DNA of 64,000 nt, taken from NCBI GenBank assembly GCA_963763885.1, contig CAVXQD010000001.1, forward strand, positions 868,001 to 932,000, given 5' to 3'. Below the pieces are notes generated by a model, which had not been told where the DNA came from, did no database searches, and saw only the letters and a list, made by a program, of their open reading frames with translations. This DNA comes from JANNBN01 sp963763885 (GTDB lineage Bacteria; Actinomycetota; Acidimicrobiia; Acidimicrobiales; JANYDT01). This document shows positions 49,094 to 57,559 of the stretch, one piece after another. The stretch's first letter is position 1. Every line of letters begins with the position of its first letter. A program made the position numbers and the translations under genes.

Positions 49094-50090
49094 TCAGCTG
49101 CACTTCGGGCGGATGATTGCTTCCAACACCGGGGCCATTGGCTCGATCCACACGTGCTGTTCACGATCGAAGAACTTCGTGTCGGAGTTGACCGCATACG
49201 GGATTTGCCGGCGGTCAAGCTCGCACGCAACGTAGGTCGCAAATACAACCTGTTCGGCTGGGGTGTAGTCGTCACCCTCGTTGTAGTTGCCAGCCATCCA
49301 TCGCCTACCCACGTCGGATACCGGTCGATTGGACCAGCTGCCAGCGGCATCGAACTTGTCCAGCAATAACTGACGTTCCTCAGGCGACCCCGTGGTCCAC
49401 AACTTCTTTGCGTTCGTTTTCGACGGCCCAGCCGCGTAGAAATGCCACTCGGCAGCAAGGTAACCATTGGCCTTTGATGGAATCGCCAAATCGCCCAGCA
49501 ACGCAGGGTCTGACCTCACCCGAGGAGAAATGAATATCGTGCGGCGAGGGTTCGTGACCCGAATCGCCGCCACAGTCTTTTCGTACACCTTGTTGAGCTG
49601 CGCCTGATTGTTGTTCAGCGCGTCGGTCACCTCCACGATCAGATTGAACGACACCTTCGGCGAAGCCTTCGCGTAACGACGCGCCAACGTGGTCCACCAC
49701 GTCACCATGCCCTGCAAGTTCGCATCGGTCGGATCGTCCTTGAACGCGTCAGCCTGGTAGGCCAACACCGGGACTAACCCGGCGGCCAGACTGTCAGCGA
49801 CGACCTTGTCGAGATGGCGCAGCAACGTGGGCGTGGGAGCCTCTCGCAATCGAATGCGCACGTGACCCAAGCCCCTCGCACGGAACGACTGCGGTGCCTT
49901 CGGCCCGATACCCAGCAATCCCCTTCGGGTTATTGGCCCAGTCAACATCGAGCCCCTTACCCATTCCCCGCACGTATGCGGCGGGCGTCGGCCAACTCGC
50001 AGTGGTGGCGCCCGGACTGGGTGGCCCAGGCACCGCACTTGCGATCAATGCCGCGAAAATGACGAGCGCGATGCCAACGATGAACTTGAC
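49094..50090 (-). pseudogene. Secreted glycoside hydrolase (GH5/cellulase-like), frameshifted
   Basis: From about 50090 the frame gives a signal peptide (KFIVGIALVIFAALIASAVP) and PTPAAYVRGMGKGLDVDWAN; near 49880 it shifts to SFRARGLGHVRIRLREAPTP and continues cleanly to the stop: NLIVEVTDALNNNQAQLNKV, IFISPRVRSDPALLGDL, YLAAEWHFYAAGPS, FATYVACELDRRQIPYAVNS, HVWIEPMAPVLEAIIRPKC. The layout (N-x-E-like V-E-V-T-D, late E) suggests a GH5-fold enzyme. One base change breaks it. No start codon is seen before the signal peptide. Confidence 0.65.
49107..49124. repeat. 18-bp direct repeat, right copy
   Basis: GGCGGATGATTGCTTCCA, the last codons of the GH5-like gene; identical to 48201-48218. Confidence 0.75.
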
Positions 50091-50155
50091 AACGGACGGA
50101 CATGGACAGCAAGCGTACGGTCCCAGCTACTTCCAGCCAGGGTTGTTCACGTTGG

Positions 50156-50202
50156 CTAATCGTGCGATAGATCAGTCTGGGACTGATTTCGTGCACGATT
50201 AG
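50156..50202. repeat. Dispersed palindromic element, copy D
   Basis: CTAATCGTGC ... ATCAGTC-TGG-GACTGAT ... GCACGATTAG, 47 nt, with outer and inner stems. It shares the core with copy C and the TCGTGCAC arm with copies A and B. Overlaps the stop codon of the gene at 50199, where it probably also terminates transcription. Confidence 0.8.
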
Positions 50203-50735
50203 TAACTGGTTGACGGGTCGAGCAGGTCGACAACCAGGTACTCGTCGTCAAGATCCACCACGCGCACCAACACGGTGTGAACCTCAAGTTCGTCAAATCT
50301 GGACAGCGAAGACAATCCAGCCTCAACGTGCTTACGCATCCCTGAAGATCGAATCGTCACCTCAACAAATGCACGGTCATGCAGCCCGGCAAGCTCGGCG
50401 ACGTCAATTGGAAACTCGACATCGGCCAGAAACGTGCCATGGTTCGGACCCGCCAAGCGAATTCCGACAGCTCTGACATCAACCCCGTTGACCTGCAGTA
50501 CCTGCCTGGACACACCAGCGCCAGCCAGCCTCGGAGGACGTGAGCGCGTTTGGCGAGTGCTCGTCGCTGCGGCGAACTTGCTGGATTGGCGAGAGACGTC
50601 AAGCTCGACAACGTTCTTTGGTCGGCTCTCACTGCTCTCCACCAGTGATTGCGAGTGGTCCGGGTCGAGGGCAGTCCCGTCGAACGGTGAAACACGTCCC
50701 GTCGATGCAGCAGTCATCTCCGTAGATTCGACCAT
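50199..50735 (-). CDS. Hypothetical protein
   Basis: 178 aa from ATG 50735 (TTG 50750 also possible). Residues 1-75 are low-complexity and charged; residues 80-178 (SRQVLQVNGVDVRAVGIRLA, TFLADVEFPIDVAELAGLHD, EYLVVDLLDPSTSY) look like a folded beta-rich domain. Family not recognised. No signal or membrane segment. Divergent from the secreted hydrolase at 50914. Confidence 0.6.
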   Translation of the reverse strand: MVESTEMTAASTGRVSPFDGTALDPDHSQSLVESSESRPKNVVELDVSRQSSKFAAATSTRQTRSRPPRLAGAGVSRQVLQVNGVDVRAVGIRLAGPNHGTFLADVEFPIDVAELAGLHDRAFVEVTIRSSGMRKHVEAGLSSLSRFDELEVHTVLVRVVDLDDEYLVVDLLDPSTSY

Positions 50736-50913
50736 GAGGGCCGATACCAAACTTGAGACCTCGAAGAAACCCCGCAGGGAACACTGCCCACGAAAGTCGA
50801 CATGGCGACCCGCCGAAAGGTCAACGACGGAAGCCGCCGGTCATCCCTTCGGGCATCGGTTCGTGGCCGGTCGGCCGATGCGGCGACGCACCGGGCCGCT
50901 TCAGGCTGGACAC

Positions 50914-52209
50914 ATGATCAGTACAACTATGAATCGCCACAGCGAACGACTTGTCGCCACCGTCTGCGGCATCGCAGTCCTTGCTGCTTCCGGACTGATG
51001 ACTACAGGGTCCGCATCGGCGCAACCTTCCGTCGCCTCCGCGACGGCGACGACATCGACGCCTTCGCTCACCTACGCGACGCGCGGCAGGCACGCTGTTG
51101 GTTATCGCGAGTTCACTACTACCGGCGCACAGCAGCAACCGCTGACGTTGCGAGCGTGGTACCCGGCACGCCGACCGGCCGATAAGCAGCCCACGACGAT
51201 CACATACACCGCGCCGAACAAGTTCGACGAGCAGATCACTCCCGGCAAGGAGATCACCGCAATCGGCACAGCGCTTCGGAACGGCCGACCCGAACGGACC
51301 CGTAGGCCGTATCCGCTGGTGGTCTTCTCTCACGGCTACGCGCTCAGCCCGATTGTGTACAGCACGCTGGTGGAGCACTACGCATCACAGGGCTTCATCG
51401 TGCTCGCTCCCGAACACAACGAGACGTTCGACCAGTCGCTCGACGGATTCTGGAAGGCGCTGATCGACCGGCCCGTCGACATCCGCCGAAGCATCGACTA
51501 CGCGCAAAAACTCACCGGGCCAGCAGCGGCATTGGCCGGCATGATCGACATGGACAACATCGCTGTGGTCGGCCACTCCTACGGCGGGTACACCGCGCTA
51601 GCGGCTGGCGGTGCACGGTTCGACTTCGCTGCCTACAAGACCCGCTGCGCTGCACTGACTGCAGATGATCCGCTCAACTTTTTCTGTGGTCCCATCGTTG
51701 CCAAAGAGTCAGACATGGCGACCCGAGCGGGGCTCCGCTCGGTTCCATCGGGCCTGTGGCCATCCATGGGGGACCCGCGAGTTAAAGCTGTGGTTTCGAT
51801 GGCCGGCGACGCATACATCTTCGATCAGCGCGGCCTCGCGGAGCTCAAGGTTCCCATCATGGTCATGGGCGGAACGATCGACGAAGGCACTCCATACACG
51901 TGGGGCGCAAAGCTCAGCTACGACGATGCAGCTAGCAAGAACAAGACGCTCATCACCTTTCCCGGCGCAGGCCACATGCTCTTCATCGACCCGTGCGAGA
52001 ACCTCCCCTGGACCCAGAATTCCGCCTACCGAGACGGGTTCTGCACCGACGCCATCTGGGGCACACGTCGACCTCTCAACATCGTCACGCACTACACCAC
52101 TGCGTTCCTGCACGAGACCCTCAACGCCGACCCCAAAGCCAAAGCCGCTCTCATCCGCATGCAGCCCCGGCTCGACAACGTCGAGTACACACGACCAAAG
52201 CGGCCATAA
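50914..52209 (+). CDS. Secreted alpha/beta-hydrolase (PAF-acetylhydrolase/dienelactone-hydrolase-like)
   Basis: 431 aa from ATG 50914. A Sec signal peptide (LVATVCGIAVLAASGLMTTG with ASA-x cleavage) is followed by a hydrolase core: PYPLVVFSHGYALSPIVYST (oxyanion), VVGHSYGGYTALAAGG (Ser nucleophile), VPIMVMGGTIDEGTP and FPGAGHMLFI (His). The layout is that of the exported PAF-AH/lipase-like group with an extra N-terminal strand region. Probably hydrolyses an ester outside the cell. The frame extends to 50434 but without a credible start. Confidence 0.85.
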   Translation: MISTTMNRHSERLVATVCGIAVLAASGLMTTGSASAQPSVASATATTSTPSLTYATRGRHAVGYREFTTTGAQQQPLTLRAWYPARRPADKQPTTITYTAPNKFDEQITPGKEITAIGTALRNGRPERTRRPYPLVVFSHGYALSPIVYSTLVEHYASQGFIVLAPEHNETFDQSLDGFWKALIDRPVDIRRSIDYAQKLTGPAAALAGMIDMDNIAVVGHSYGGYTALAAGGARFDFAAYKTRCAALTADDPLNFFCGPIVAKESDMATRAGLRSVPSGLWPSMGDPRVKAVVSMAGDAYIFDQRGLAELKVPIMVMGGTIDEGTPYTWGAKLSYDDAASKNKTLITFPGAGHMLFIDPCENLPWTQNSAYRDGFCTDAIWGTRRPLNIVTHYTTAFLHETLNADPKAKAALIRMQPRLDNVEYTRPKRP

Positions 52210-52226
52210 CAGAACCTCGCCGGGCA

Positions 52227-52337
52227 ACGCCCGTTGGCACAGGCGTCGGGCCGTACCGGATTCTCTACGAAATTGACGATGTGATCAGAGTCGTTGCGGT
52301 CCTCCGCCTCGCACACCGGGCGAAAGCGGGTCGCTGA
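52227..52337 (+). pseudogene. C-terminal fragment of a RelE-type toxin
   Basis: GVGPYRILYEIDDVIRVVAV then LRLAHRAKAGR and stop: the last strands of a RelE/ParE toxin, with nothing of the N-terminal half and no antitoxin. It follows the end of the hydrolase gene directly. Confidence 0.6.
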
Positions 52338-52841
52338 GCCACTCATACACCCGATTTGTTGCAACCCACAGGTTTCCATCTGCGAACGTACCCACGAATC
52401 GTCCGCCTCTGCGCTCGTAATACCGAATCGCCGCCCGGTTGCCCTCCACCACGCTGAGTCGAACAGTGTTATGGCCCGTCGCCAGGAGATGTGCCGCCAT
52501 CGCGTCGAACAGTTGCGTTCCAACGTTTCGACCTTGGACCCGTGCGTCGACGTACAGGTGAACAATCTCGCCCACGCCAGCTTCCCCGCGTGTCATTTCG
52601 GGATGGGTAGCGGACCTCCGTAGACAAACCCCACTAGCTCCCCCGCCGCGATGGCTAGCAGCGTGAGGTACGACTGGTCATGTTTGAGGTTCGCCTCCCA
52701 CTGCGCCCTCCGATGATGTAGATCCAGCGCCTCATACGCCGCAGCCGGAACTAGGTGCGCATATGTCTGCTGCCAGACACGTAGATGCAGGTCGGCTACT
52801 TGATCGCAGTCCGCAGCAGTAGCGGCGCGAATGTCGAGTTC
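52285..52841 (-). pseudogene. GNAT acetyltransferase with a frameshift
   Basis: First half (52841-52600): LDIRAATAADCDQVADLHLR, LALDLHHRRAQWE-like helix and LAIAAGELVGFVYGGP. One-base shift near 52597, then GVGEIVHLYVDARVQGRNVG (acetyl-CoA motif) and TVRLSVVEGNRAAIRYYERR. Without the shift it would be a complete GNAT. No own start codon; the N terminus runs on from the aminoglycoside-acetyltransferase relic above it. Confidence 0.7.
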
Positions 52842-52865
52842 CGTTGCTGTTTCGGAATTACCGAT

Positions 52866-53205
52866 CGGACGTTCGATCCGGAGGATGTGATGCAACGGTC
52901 GGTCGATCGGGTTGTCGGGTTCCAGGTTGCCAATGGCTACCTTGTGAAACCCCGCCTTCTCCAACGCACGCCACGACGCCACGTTGTCCACGTTCACCGG
53001 AACGACGACATCGCCCAGGTCCGGATGATCAGTCCACATACGTTGAACCGTCGGCAGACTGCCCAAAGTCCCTGTCCACTGCCTCGGGGGTGTACTCGTG
53101 TGCCCACCACCGTCGTACATGTTCGCTGGCCAACCACTGGCCGAGCAGCGCAAAGTCTTGACGGTGAAGTCTTCGAAAACTGAACTGCTCCACCAGGCCA
53201 TCTTG
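52866..53205 (-). pseudogene. Relic of an AAC(6')-like acetyltransferase
   Basis: 53193 downwards: FSFRRLHRQDFALLGQWLAS, EHVRRWWAHEYTPEAVDRDF, GQSADGSTYVD; then a frame change and a deletion of the central strands, and finally DVVVPVNVDNVASWRALEKA, GFHKVAIGNLEPDNPIDRPL. Both ends are characteristic of AAC(6')-type N-acetyltransferases, but the acetyl-CoA core is missing. Decayed, so no resistance can be inferred. Confidence 0.65.
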
Positions 53206-53251
53206 CCCGCTGTCTGCCAAGTTCGTCGAAACTGTGGGAGGAAGCCTGGGC

Positions 53252-53794
53252 TCAGCTGAGCAGGGCCAGCAGGTCAGTGGATGCAACTGGGCCAGCCCAC
53301 GAATCCCACCCGACGTGAAGTTGACGGGTTCCGTTCTTCGACACAGAGAATCGCTGCGACGAGTGCGTGTGTCCGTGCAGCACGATTCGACCGTCATCGG
53401 GCGGCAAATGCTTCGAGAAGTCACGGTCGCCCCGATCGACGAATTCGGCAGGAAAGTGCGACAGGGTCAAGTCGAGCCCGTCGACGGAGAGTTCCATCGA
53501 CGATTGAACACTGACACTGTCTGCGAGACCGTCGAGCGCTCTCATCGCAGGGTCGTGGTTGCCGAGAATCAGCGTGACGGAGTACGGCAACGAGTTGATG
53601 AACCGGCACAAGCGTTGGGCCTTATCGGTACCCATCATCACGTCGCCGAGCAAGAAGAGTTGCTCGCAGCGAAGGGATCGGAGTGCCCTCTCAATGGCGC
53701 GGTCATGTTCCTGCACGTTCTGGAAGCCGCGCACCTGCCAGATGAACGGCCTGTCGTGCCCGAGGTGCAGGTCGGACGTGAAGTACGTACTCAT
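53252..53794 (-). CDS. Calcineurin-type metallophosphoesterase
   Basis: 180 aa from ATG 53794. STYFTSDLHLGHDRPF (D-x-H), LFLLGDVMMG (GD-x-x), LILGNHDPAMRAL (GNHD), LTLSHFPAEF (H) and VLHGHTHSS (GH-x-H) give all five motifs of the metal site. Small size fits a nucleotide or phosphodiester hydrolase. The extra frame upstream of 53794 lacks the fold. Confidence 0.88.
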   Translation of the reverse strand: MSTYFTSDLHLGHDRPFIWQVRGFQNVQEHDRAIERALRSLRCEQLFLLGDVMMGTDKAQRLCRFINSLPYSVTLILGNHDPAMRALDGLADSVSVQSSMELSVDGLDLTLSHFPAEFVDRGDRDFSKHLPPDDGRIVLHGHTHSSQRFSVSKNGTRQLHVGWDSWAGPVASTDLLALLS

Positions 53795-53953
53795 GCTTCT
53801 ATTCGACTCGATGAGCGGGGCACGGGCGGGGGAATTTAGTTTCCGCGGGTGGATTGGACGATCTCCGCGGGAAGCCACACAATGTGGCGAAATTCTTTTG
53901 ATGATCACGGTGAGTCTCGTTTTTTGTCATACCCCCTCGGGAAAATGGGTGGC

Positions 53954-55457
53954 ATGGATGAACGAGCGGGAGATTCAGGGGGAGATCGGACGAGTGAACG
54001 TGATGCTGGCTCGGGGTACTCGTGTGCCGCCGGGGCGCTTCGGCACGCACTCGAGAACATCCATCACAACTTCCGTAACGACCCTTCGTGCGGTGGTGAA
54101 CTGGTCGGTCCGCATGGTGAAGCCGTCGAGCTTCGTCGCTGGGCTGAAGCACCTCTTCCCGTCGTGTTCGAAGGTTGGGAGCCCGCCGATGTCACGCACG
54201 GTTTGCAGACCATCGAGCAGTTGGACCGTCGCCTCGAGCGCGTTGAGGGCACGGCTTGCAAGTTGTATGCACGCGGGCAAAGACACGTCCGCTGCGCTGG
54301 TGCGGGCCACGGGGATGAGTGCTCGGGCGGGGCGCGAGATCGAACGACTGAGCAGAATCCTCCACCTCCACCCCAAGGCAGGCGAACTCCTGGACCAAGG
54401 CCACATCACGTCAACGCACGCGTTGGCGCTGGGTGGGCTTCCCGCTGAGGCCGTTGAGGAACTCCTCGGCCAGGCCGGTCACCGTACGCCTGAGGAGTTC
54501 GAAGCGTTGGCGCGGGCAAAACGGATTCGAGAACAAGGGAAGGATTCGCGGTCTCGCCAGTTCGCTGCACGGACACTGCGCTTCTTCGCTGCAGACTTGG
54601 ATTGTGTTGGGTTCCGGGGCGTTCTCCCTCCCGTGGAAGCGGCTGAGCTACGAGGGGTGTTGGAGGCATTGTCAGAGGCGACGTATCGGGCCACGCACCC
54701 AGAACGAGCGCGTATTGCTGGCACGAATGAGACCGACACCCGAGATCAGCGGCTGGCCGATGCTCTGGTCGAGTTGGCCCGTGGGGCACAAGTCATCGTC
54801 GTACCAGACGCCTCTACGGAAGCAGGGTCAGAGAGGTCGCCATCTGCAGGACGACCGCCGGACAAAGGTACGGCTGCGAGGCATACGACTCAGTCAGATC
54901 TGGCTCATGGCAACGAGGACCCGCCGGATATGCCGGCCGAACGGACTGCGGTGGCGCCGGGTGAGTCGCAGGGCTTGAGGCGGTCCGCTCAAAGGTCCGG
55001 CCGGGGGTTTGTGCAGCCGGTCGTGGTGGCGGTCGTTGATCTCAACACCCTGCAGGCCGAGCTGGTACCGGGCGGGCCGATTGACCCGTTGTCGGCAGCT
55101 GATCTCATCGGCCGTTCTGACGTGTTCGCGTTGATCCGCAACCACACAACCAACGAGGTCTTGAACTTCGGACGGAACAGGCGGCTGGCCTCGGCCCTTC
55201 AGCGCCTGGTGCTGTCTGTGCACTGGAAGGGGTGCGCCATCGACGGGTGCGGTGCCGCACCCAACCGAACTGAGGTGCACCACATCATCGAATGGTCCAA
55301 AGGTGGACGAACCGACATCAACGCCATGGTGCCGCTGTGCGATCCACACCACACGCACCTGCACGACAACAACCTGTCGCTTGCCCACTTGCCGAGCGGG
55401 CGATTCGGGTTGTTCGATCGCGCATCGCCGAGACTCGCCAAATCGCGGGCCCCATGA
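53954..55457 (+). pseudogene. DUF222-HNH endonuclease (13E12-like), frameshifted
   Basis: N-terminal frame from ATG 53954 (ATG 53945 possible) covers residues 1-105, ending in a helical LQTIEQLDRRLERVEGTACK. Near 54275 the frame shifts by one and the rest continues: TSAALVRATGMSARAGREIE, LDQGHITSTHALALGGLPAE, a long DUF222 helical region, and an HNH motif CAIDGCGAAPNRTEVHHIIE with MVPLCDPHHTHLHDNN. All HNH residues persist. These 13E12-repeat-type genes are common multi-copy genes in actinobacteria. Confidence 0.75.
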
Positions 55458-55546
55458 AAGCGCGACTCGGAGAGCCGAGACCGTCGCGGGCGAACGCAAG
55501 TGTTGGACAAGTCGAAATGCTCACTCCTTCGATGCAGCAGCTTGAA

Positions 55547-56335
55547 CTACCGGAACTCAAATTCTGCTGTTTCAGTGGCTCCGTTCGTGAATCGAAGGGT
55601 GAGGGTTCGGCATTGACCTGCCCAGGTATTGTCGGTTTCCCAGTTGAACTTGTATCGGCCCGAGCCGGGATCGAACGCCAATCCACTGGTGGACATTGCG
55701 CCGTCTTCCTCGCTCTTGTCGGATGGGATGATCCCGCAAGAGTGCGCAGCGGAACTAGGCGAGCCGGTTTCGAAGATCGCCAGGGTGCCCGACGCACAAA
55801 ACCCGAACTCAACTGGAACTACAGCTCCTGAGTTCGTCACGTTCAGGACCGGTGCGTTATCTACGGGCGTGAAGAACCCAATGAAGACGCAAGGCGCGGC
55901 GGTGATCGGCACGGCACTGTTCGACACGGTGGTCGTCGTAACCGGTGTCGTGGCGGTCGAGGCTGGCAACGTAGACGATGGTGTTGAAGTAGCGGAAGTG
56001 GTGGGAGGGTCCGTCGCGGTTGGCGCAGCGAGGATGGCATCGATACGCGCCTGGGCCTCGGCGTCCCGCTGGTCGATCTCAGCTTGGGTCAGGAAAGAAT
56101 CGGGTACGTCGTATCCCGAGTAGGGATCGGTCCCGAAAGGCATCGGGACCGCCCGGTCCAAGCACGAGTCGCCACCCGGATGTGTGTCCGGTGCGTAGCA
56201 AGTGTCGGTTCCACCCGCTGCTGTTGCTGGCGATTCCACAACAACGCTGTTCGTCTCTGCACACGAGGTGATGGTCAGACTCAGAACGAAGAGCCATGCC
56301 CCCACTTGACGATTGGTGCGACGTTCAGATTTCAT
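55547..56335 (-). CDS. Secreted lipoprotein with PxKF-like C-terminal domain
   Basis: 262 aa. Signal peptide with SCAET lipobox near residue 25. Then a Cys-containing segment, a long Thr/Ser/Pro-rich linker (residues about 105-145), and a C-terminal beta domain: GLAFDPGSGRYKFNWETDNT, WAGQCRTLTLRFTNGA, matching the PxKF domain found in surface proteins. Likely anchored outside the membrane; function unknown. Confidence 0.75.
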   Translation of the reverse strand: MKSERRTNRQVGAWLFVLSLTITSCAETNSVVVESPATAAGGTDTCYAPDTHPGGDSCLDRAVPMPFGTDPYSGYDVPDSFLTQAEIDQRDAEAQARIDAILAAPTATDPPTTSATSTPSSTLPASTATTPVTTTTVSNSAVPITAAPCVFIGFFTPVDNAPVLNVTNSGAVVPVEFGFCASGTLAIFETGSPSSAAHSCGIIPSDKSEEDGAMSTSGLAFDPGSGRYKFNWETDNTWAGQCRTLTLRFTNGATETAEFEFR

Positions 56336-56343
56336 GGGACGGG

Positions 56344-56766
56344 TCAGCGGAGAGAGGGATCGAAGTCGGGTCCGGGTTCAATCAGTTCAACCAGCACCAT
56401 GGCACGGGTCATGACAAACACAATGGGGCCCTTGAAATAGACCGACTCGGCCGGGTCGCCGGTTGGACGGCCGCCGGCGGATCGCATGGTGTCCAGCGCC
56501 GCTGCGAGGTGCGGGACCAGCCAGGCTTGGTGGTACACCGTGGGCATCCTGCGCAGGATCCAAGGCGCCACCGTCTCTCGGCCCAAAAGGTCTGCCAGCA
56601 GCTCATAGCGGGGACCGTTGCCGATATAGAACGCCCCGGCCACACCCTGGGTTGGGTCTTCGAACGTCGACTCCAGCTGATACCCAAGGGAGGTGTAGGC
56701 GCCCGTAGCCCGCTCAATTGATGAGCAGGCAACGCCCAAGTGATGAAACGTCCACGTACTATCCAC
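56344..56766 (-). CDS. VOC-family protein (methylmalonyl-CoA-epimerase-like)
   Basis: 140 aa. FHHLGVACSSIERATGAYTS with LGYQLESTFEDP is the first VOC module, YHQAWLVPHLAAALDTMRSA the second; YELLADLLG and VLVELIEP bring the metal Glu residues. Convergent to nothing; 8 nt beyond the lipoprotein start. Substrate unknown. Confidence 0.8.
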   Translation of the reverse strand: MDSTWTFHHLGVACSSIERATGAYTSLGYQLESTFEDPTQGVAGAFYIGNGPRYELLADLLGRETVAPWILRRMPTVYHQAWLVPHLAAALDTMRSAGGRPTGDPAESVYFKGPIVFVMTRAMVLVELIEPGPDFDPSLR

Positions 56767-56845
56767 GTCGCCAAGCCTGCCTCACACGCGCTGACACGTT
56801 TGCCACTAGCGCCACGAGCAGGGAATGCAAACCCAACCCGCCGGA

Positions 56846-57478
56846 TCAAGCAGAGGTTCGTAGCCCGGCTGAACGGATTTCACGGTCGAACGCCCGCACG
56901 TGCTCTTCAACCAATCTGGCTGCACGATCTGCGTCGTGGGACCTCAACGCGTCCAACACCGTCTCGTGTTCGTCCAGGGCACCATGCATGTCAGCGACAT
57001 TGCGCAGGTACAGGTGCCAAACGCGTTCACTATGTGTGTAGAGGTTATCGACCGTGCTGGTGAGATACGGATTCTGCGCCGCCGACCACATGATCTCGTG
57101 ACACCGACGGTCCAACGCCAACAACTTGGCCGGGTCAACCACACGGGCGGCTTTGCCCAACACCGCCGCCATCTCGTCCCAATGTGCAACGGTGCCGCGC
57201 TCTGCGGCCAACCTGGCCGCGTACGGCTCCACCACGGCCCTGGTCTCGAACAACAACCCCAGTTCGTGCGGGTCCACATCGGTTACAAACACACCACGGC
57301 GGGGTGCCACGCGCAGCAGCTGATCCCGCTCCAGACGCTGGATTGCTTCCCGGATGGGCGTTCTTCCGATGTTGAGAACGTCTTGCAACTCGCCCTCGTC
57401 CACCACTCCCCCGGGAGGAAGCTGCAACGTCACGATGAGGTTCCGGAGTTCCCGGTAAGCGTCATCAGTCAGCGACAT
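56846..57478 (-). CDS. GntR-family regulator, FCD type
   Basis: 210 aa. Winged helix at residues 5-70 (AYRELRNLIVTLQLPPGGVV, TPIREAIQRLERDQLLRVAP) and FCD effector domain with His metal ligands (LDRRCHEIMWSAAQNPYL, HSERVWHLYL, DEHETVLDALRSHD). Divergent from the dimethylglycine/carnitine operon at 57560, with a CTGATATATCAG palindrome between. It probably represses that operon in response to a pathway acid such as carnitine, betaine or dimethylglycine. Confidence 0.9.
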   Translation of the reverse strand: MSLTDDAYRELRNLIVTLQLPPGGVVDEGELQDVLNIGRTPIREAIQRLERDQLLRVAPRRGVFVTDVDPHELGLLFETRAVVEPYAARLAAERGTVAHWDEMAAVLGKAARVVDPAKLLALDRRCHEIMWSAAQNPYLTSTVDNLYTHSERVWHLYLRNVADMHGALDEHETVLDALRSHDADRAARLVEEHVRAFDREIRSAGLRTSA

Positions 57479-57508
57479 GCGCCCATCCTAGCGATTCGCT
57501 ATGCTCTA

Positions 57509-57520
57509 CTGATATATCAG
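57509..57520. promoter_or_regulatory. GntR-type operator palindrome
   Basis: CTGATATATCAG, perfect 6-bp arms, 30 nt from the gntR start and 39 nt before the operon GTG. Placed where one repressor could shut both genes. Confidence 0.65.
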
Positions 57521-57559
57521 GCGCCGGCCGACGGCACGCCCGACAAACGAGGAGACCCC

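Noticed and set aside
50434..50913. Upstream extension of the secreted hydrolase frame
   Set aside because: Overlaps the opposite-strand gene at 50199 and precedes the signal peptide, which must be N-terminal.
56900..57559. Upstream extension of the dimethylglycine dehydrogenase frame
   Set aside because: This part is antisense to gntR and includes the operator; GTG 57560 has a ribosome site and starts the FAD domain.
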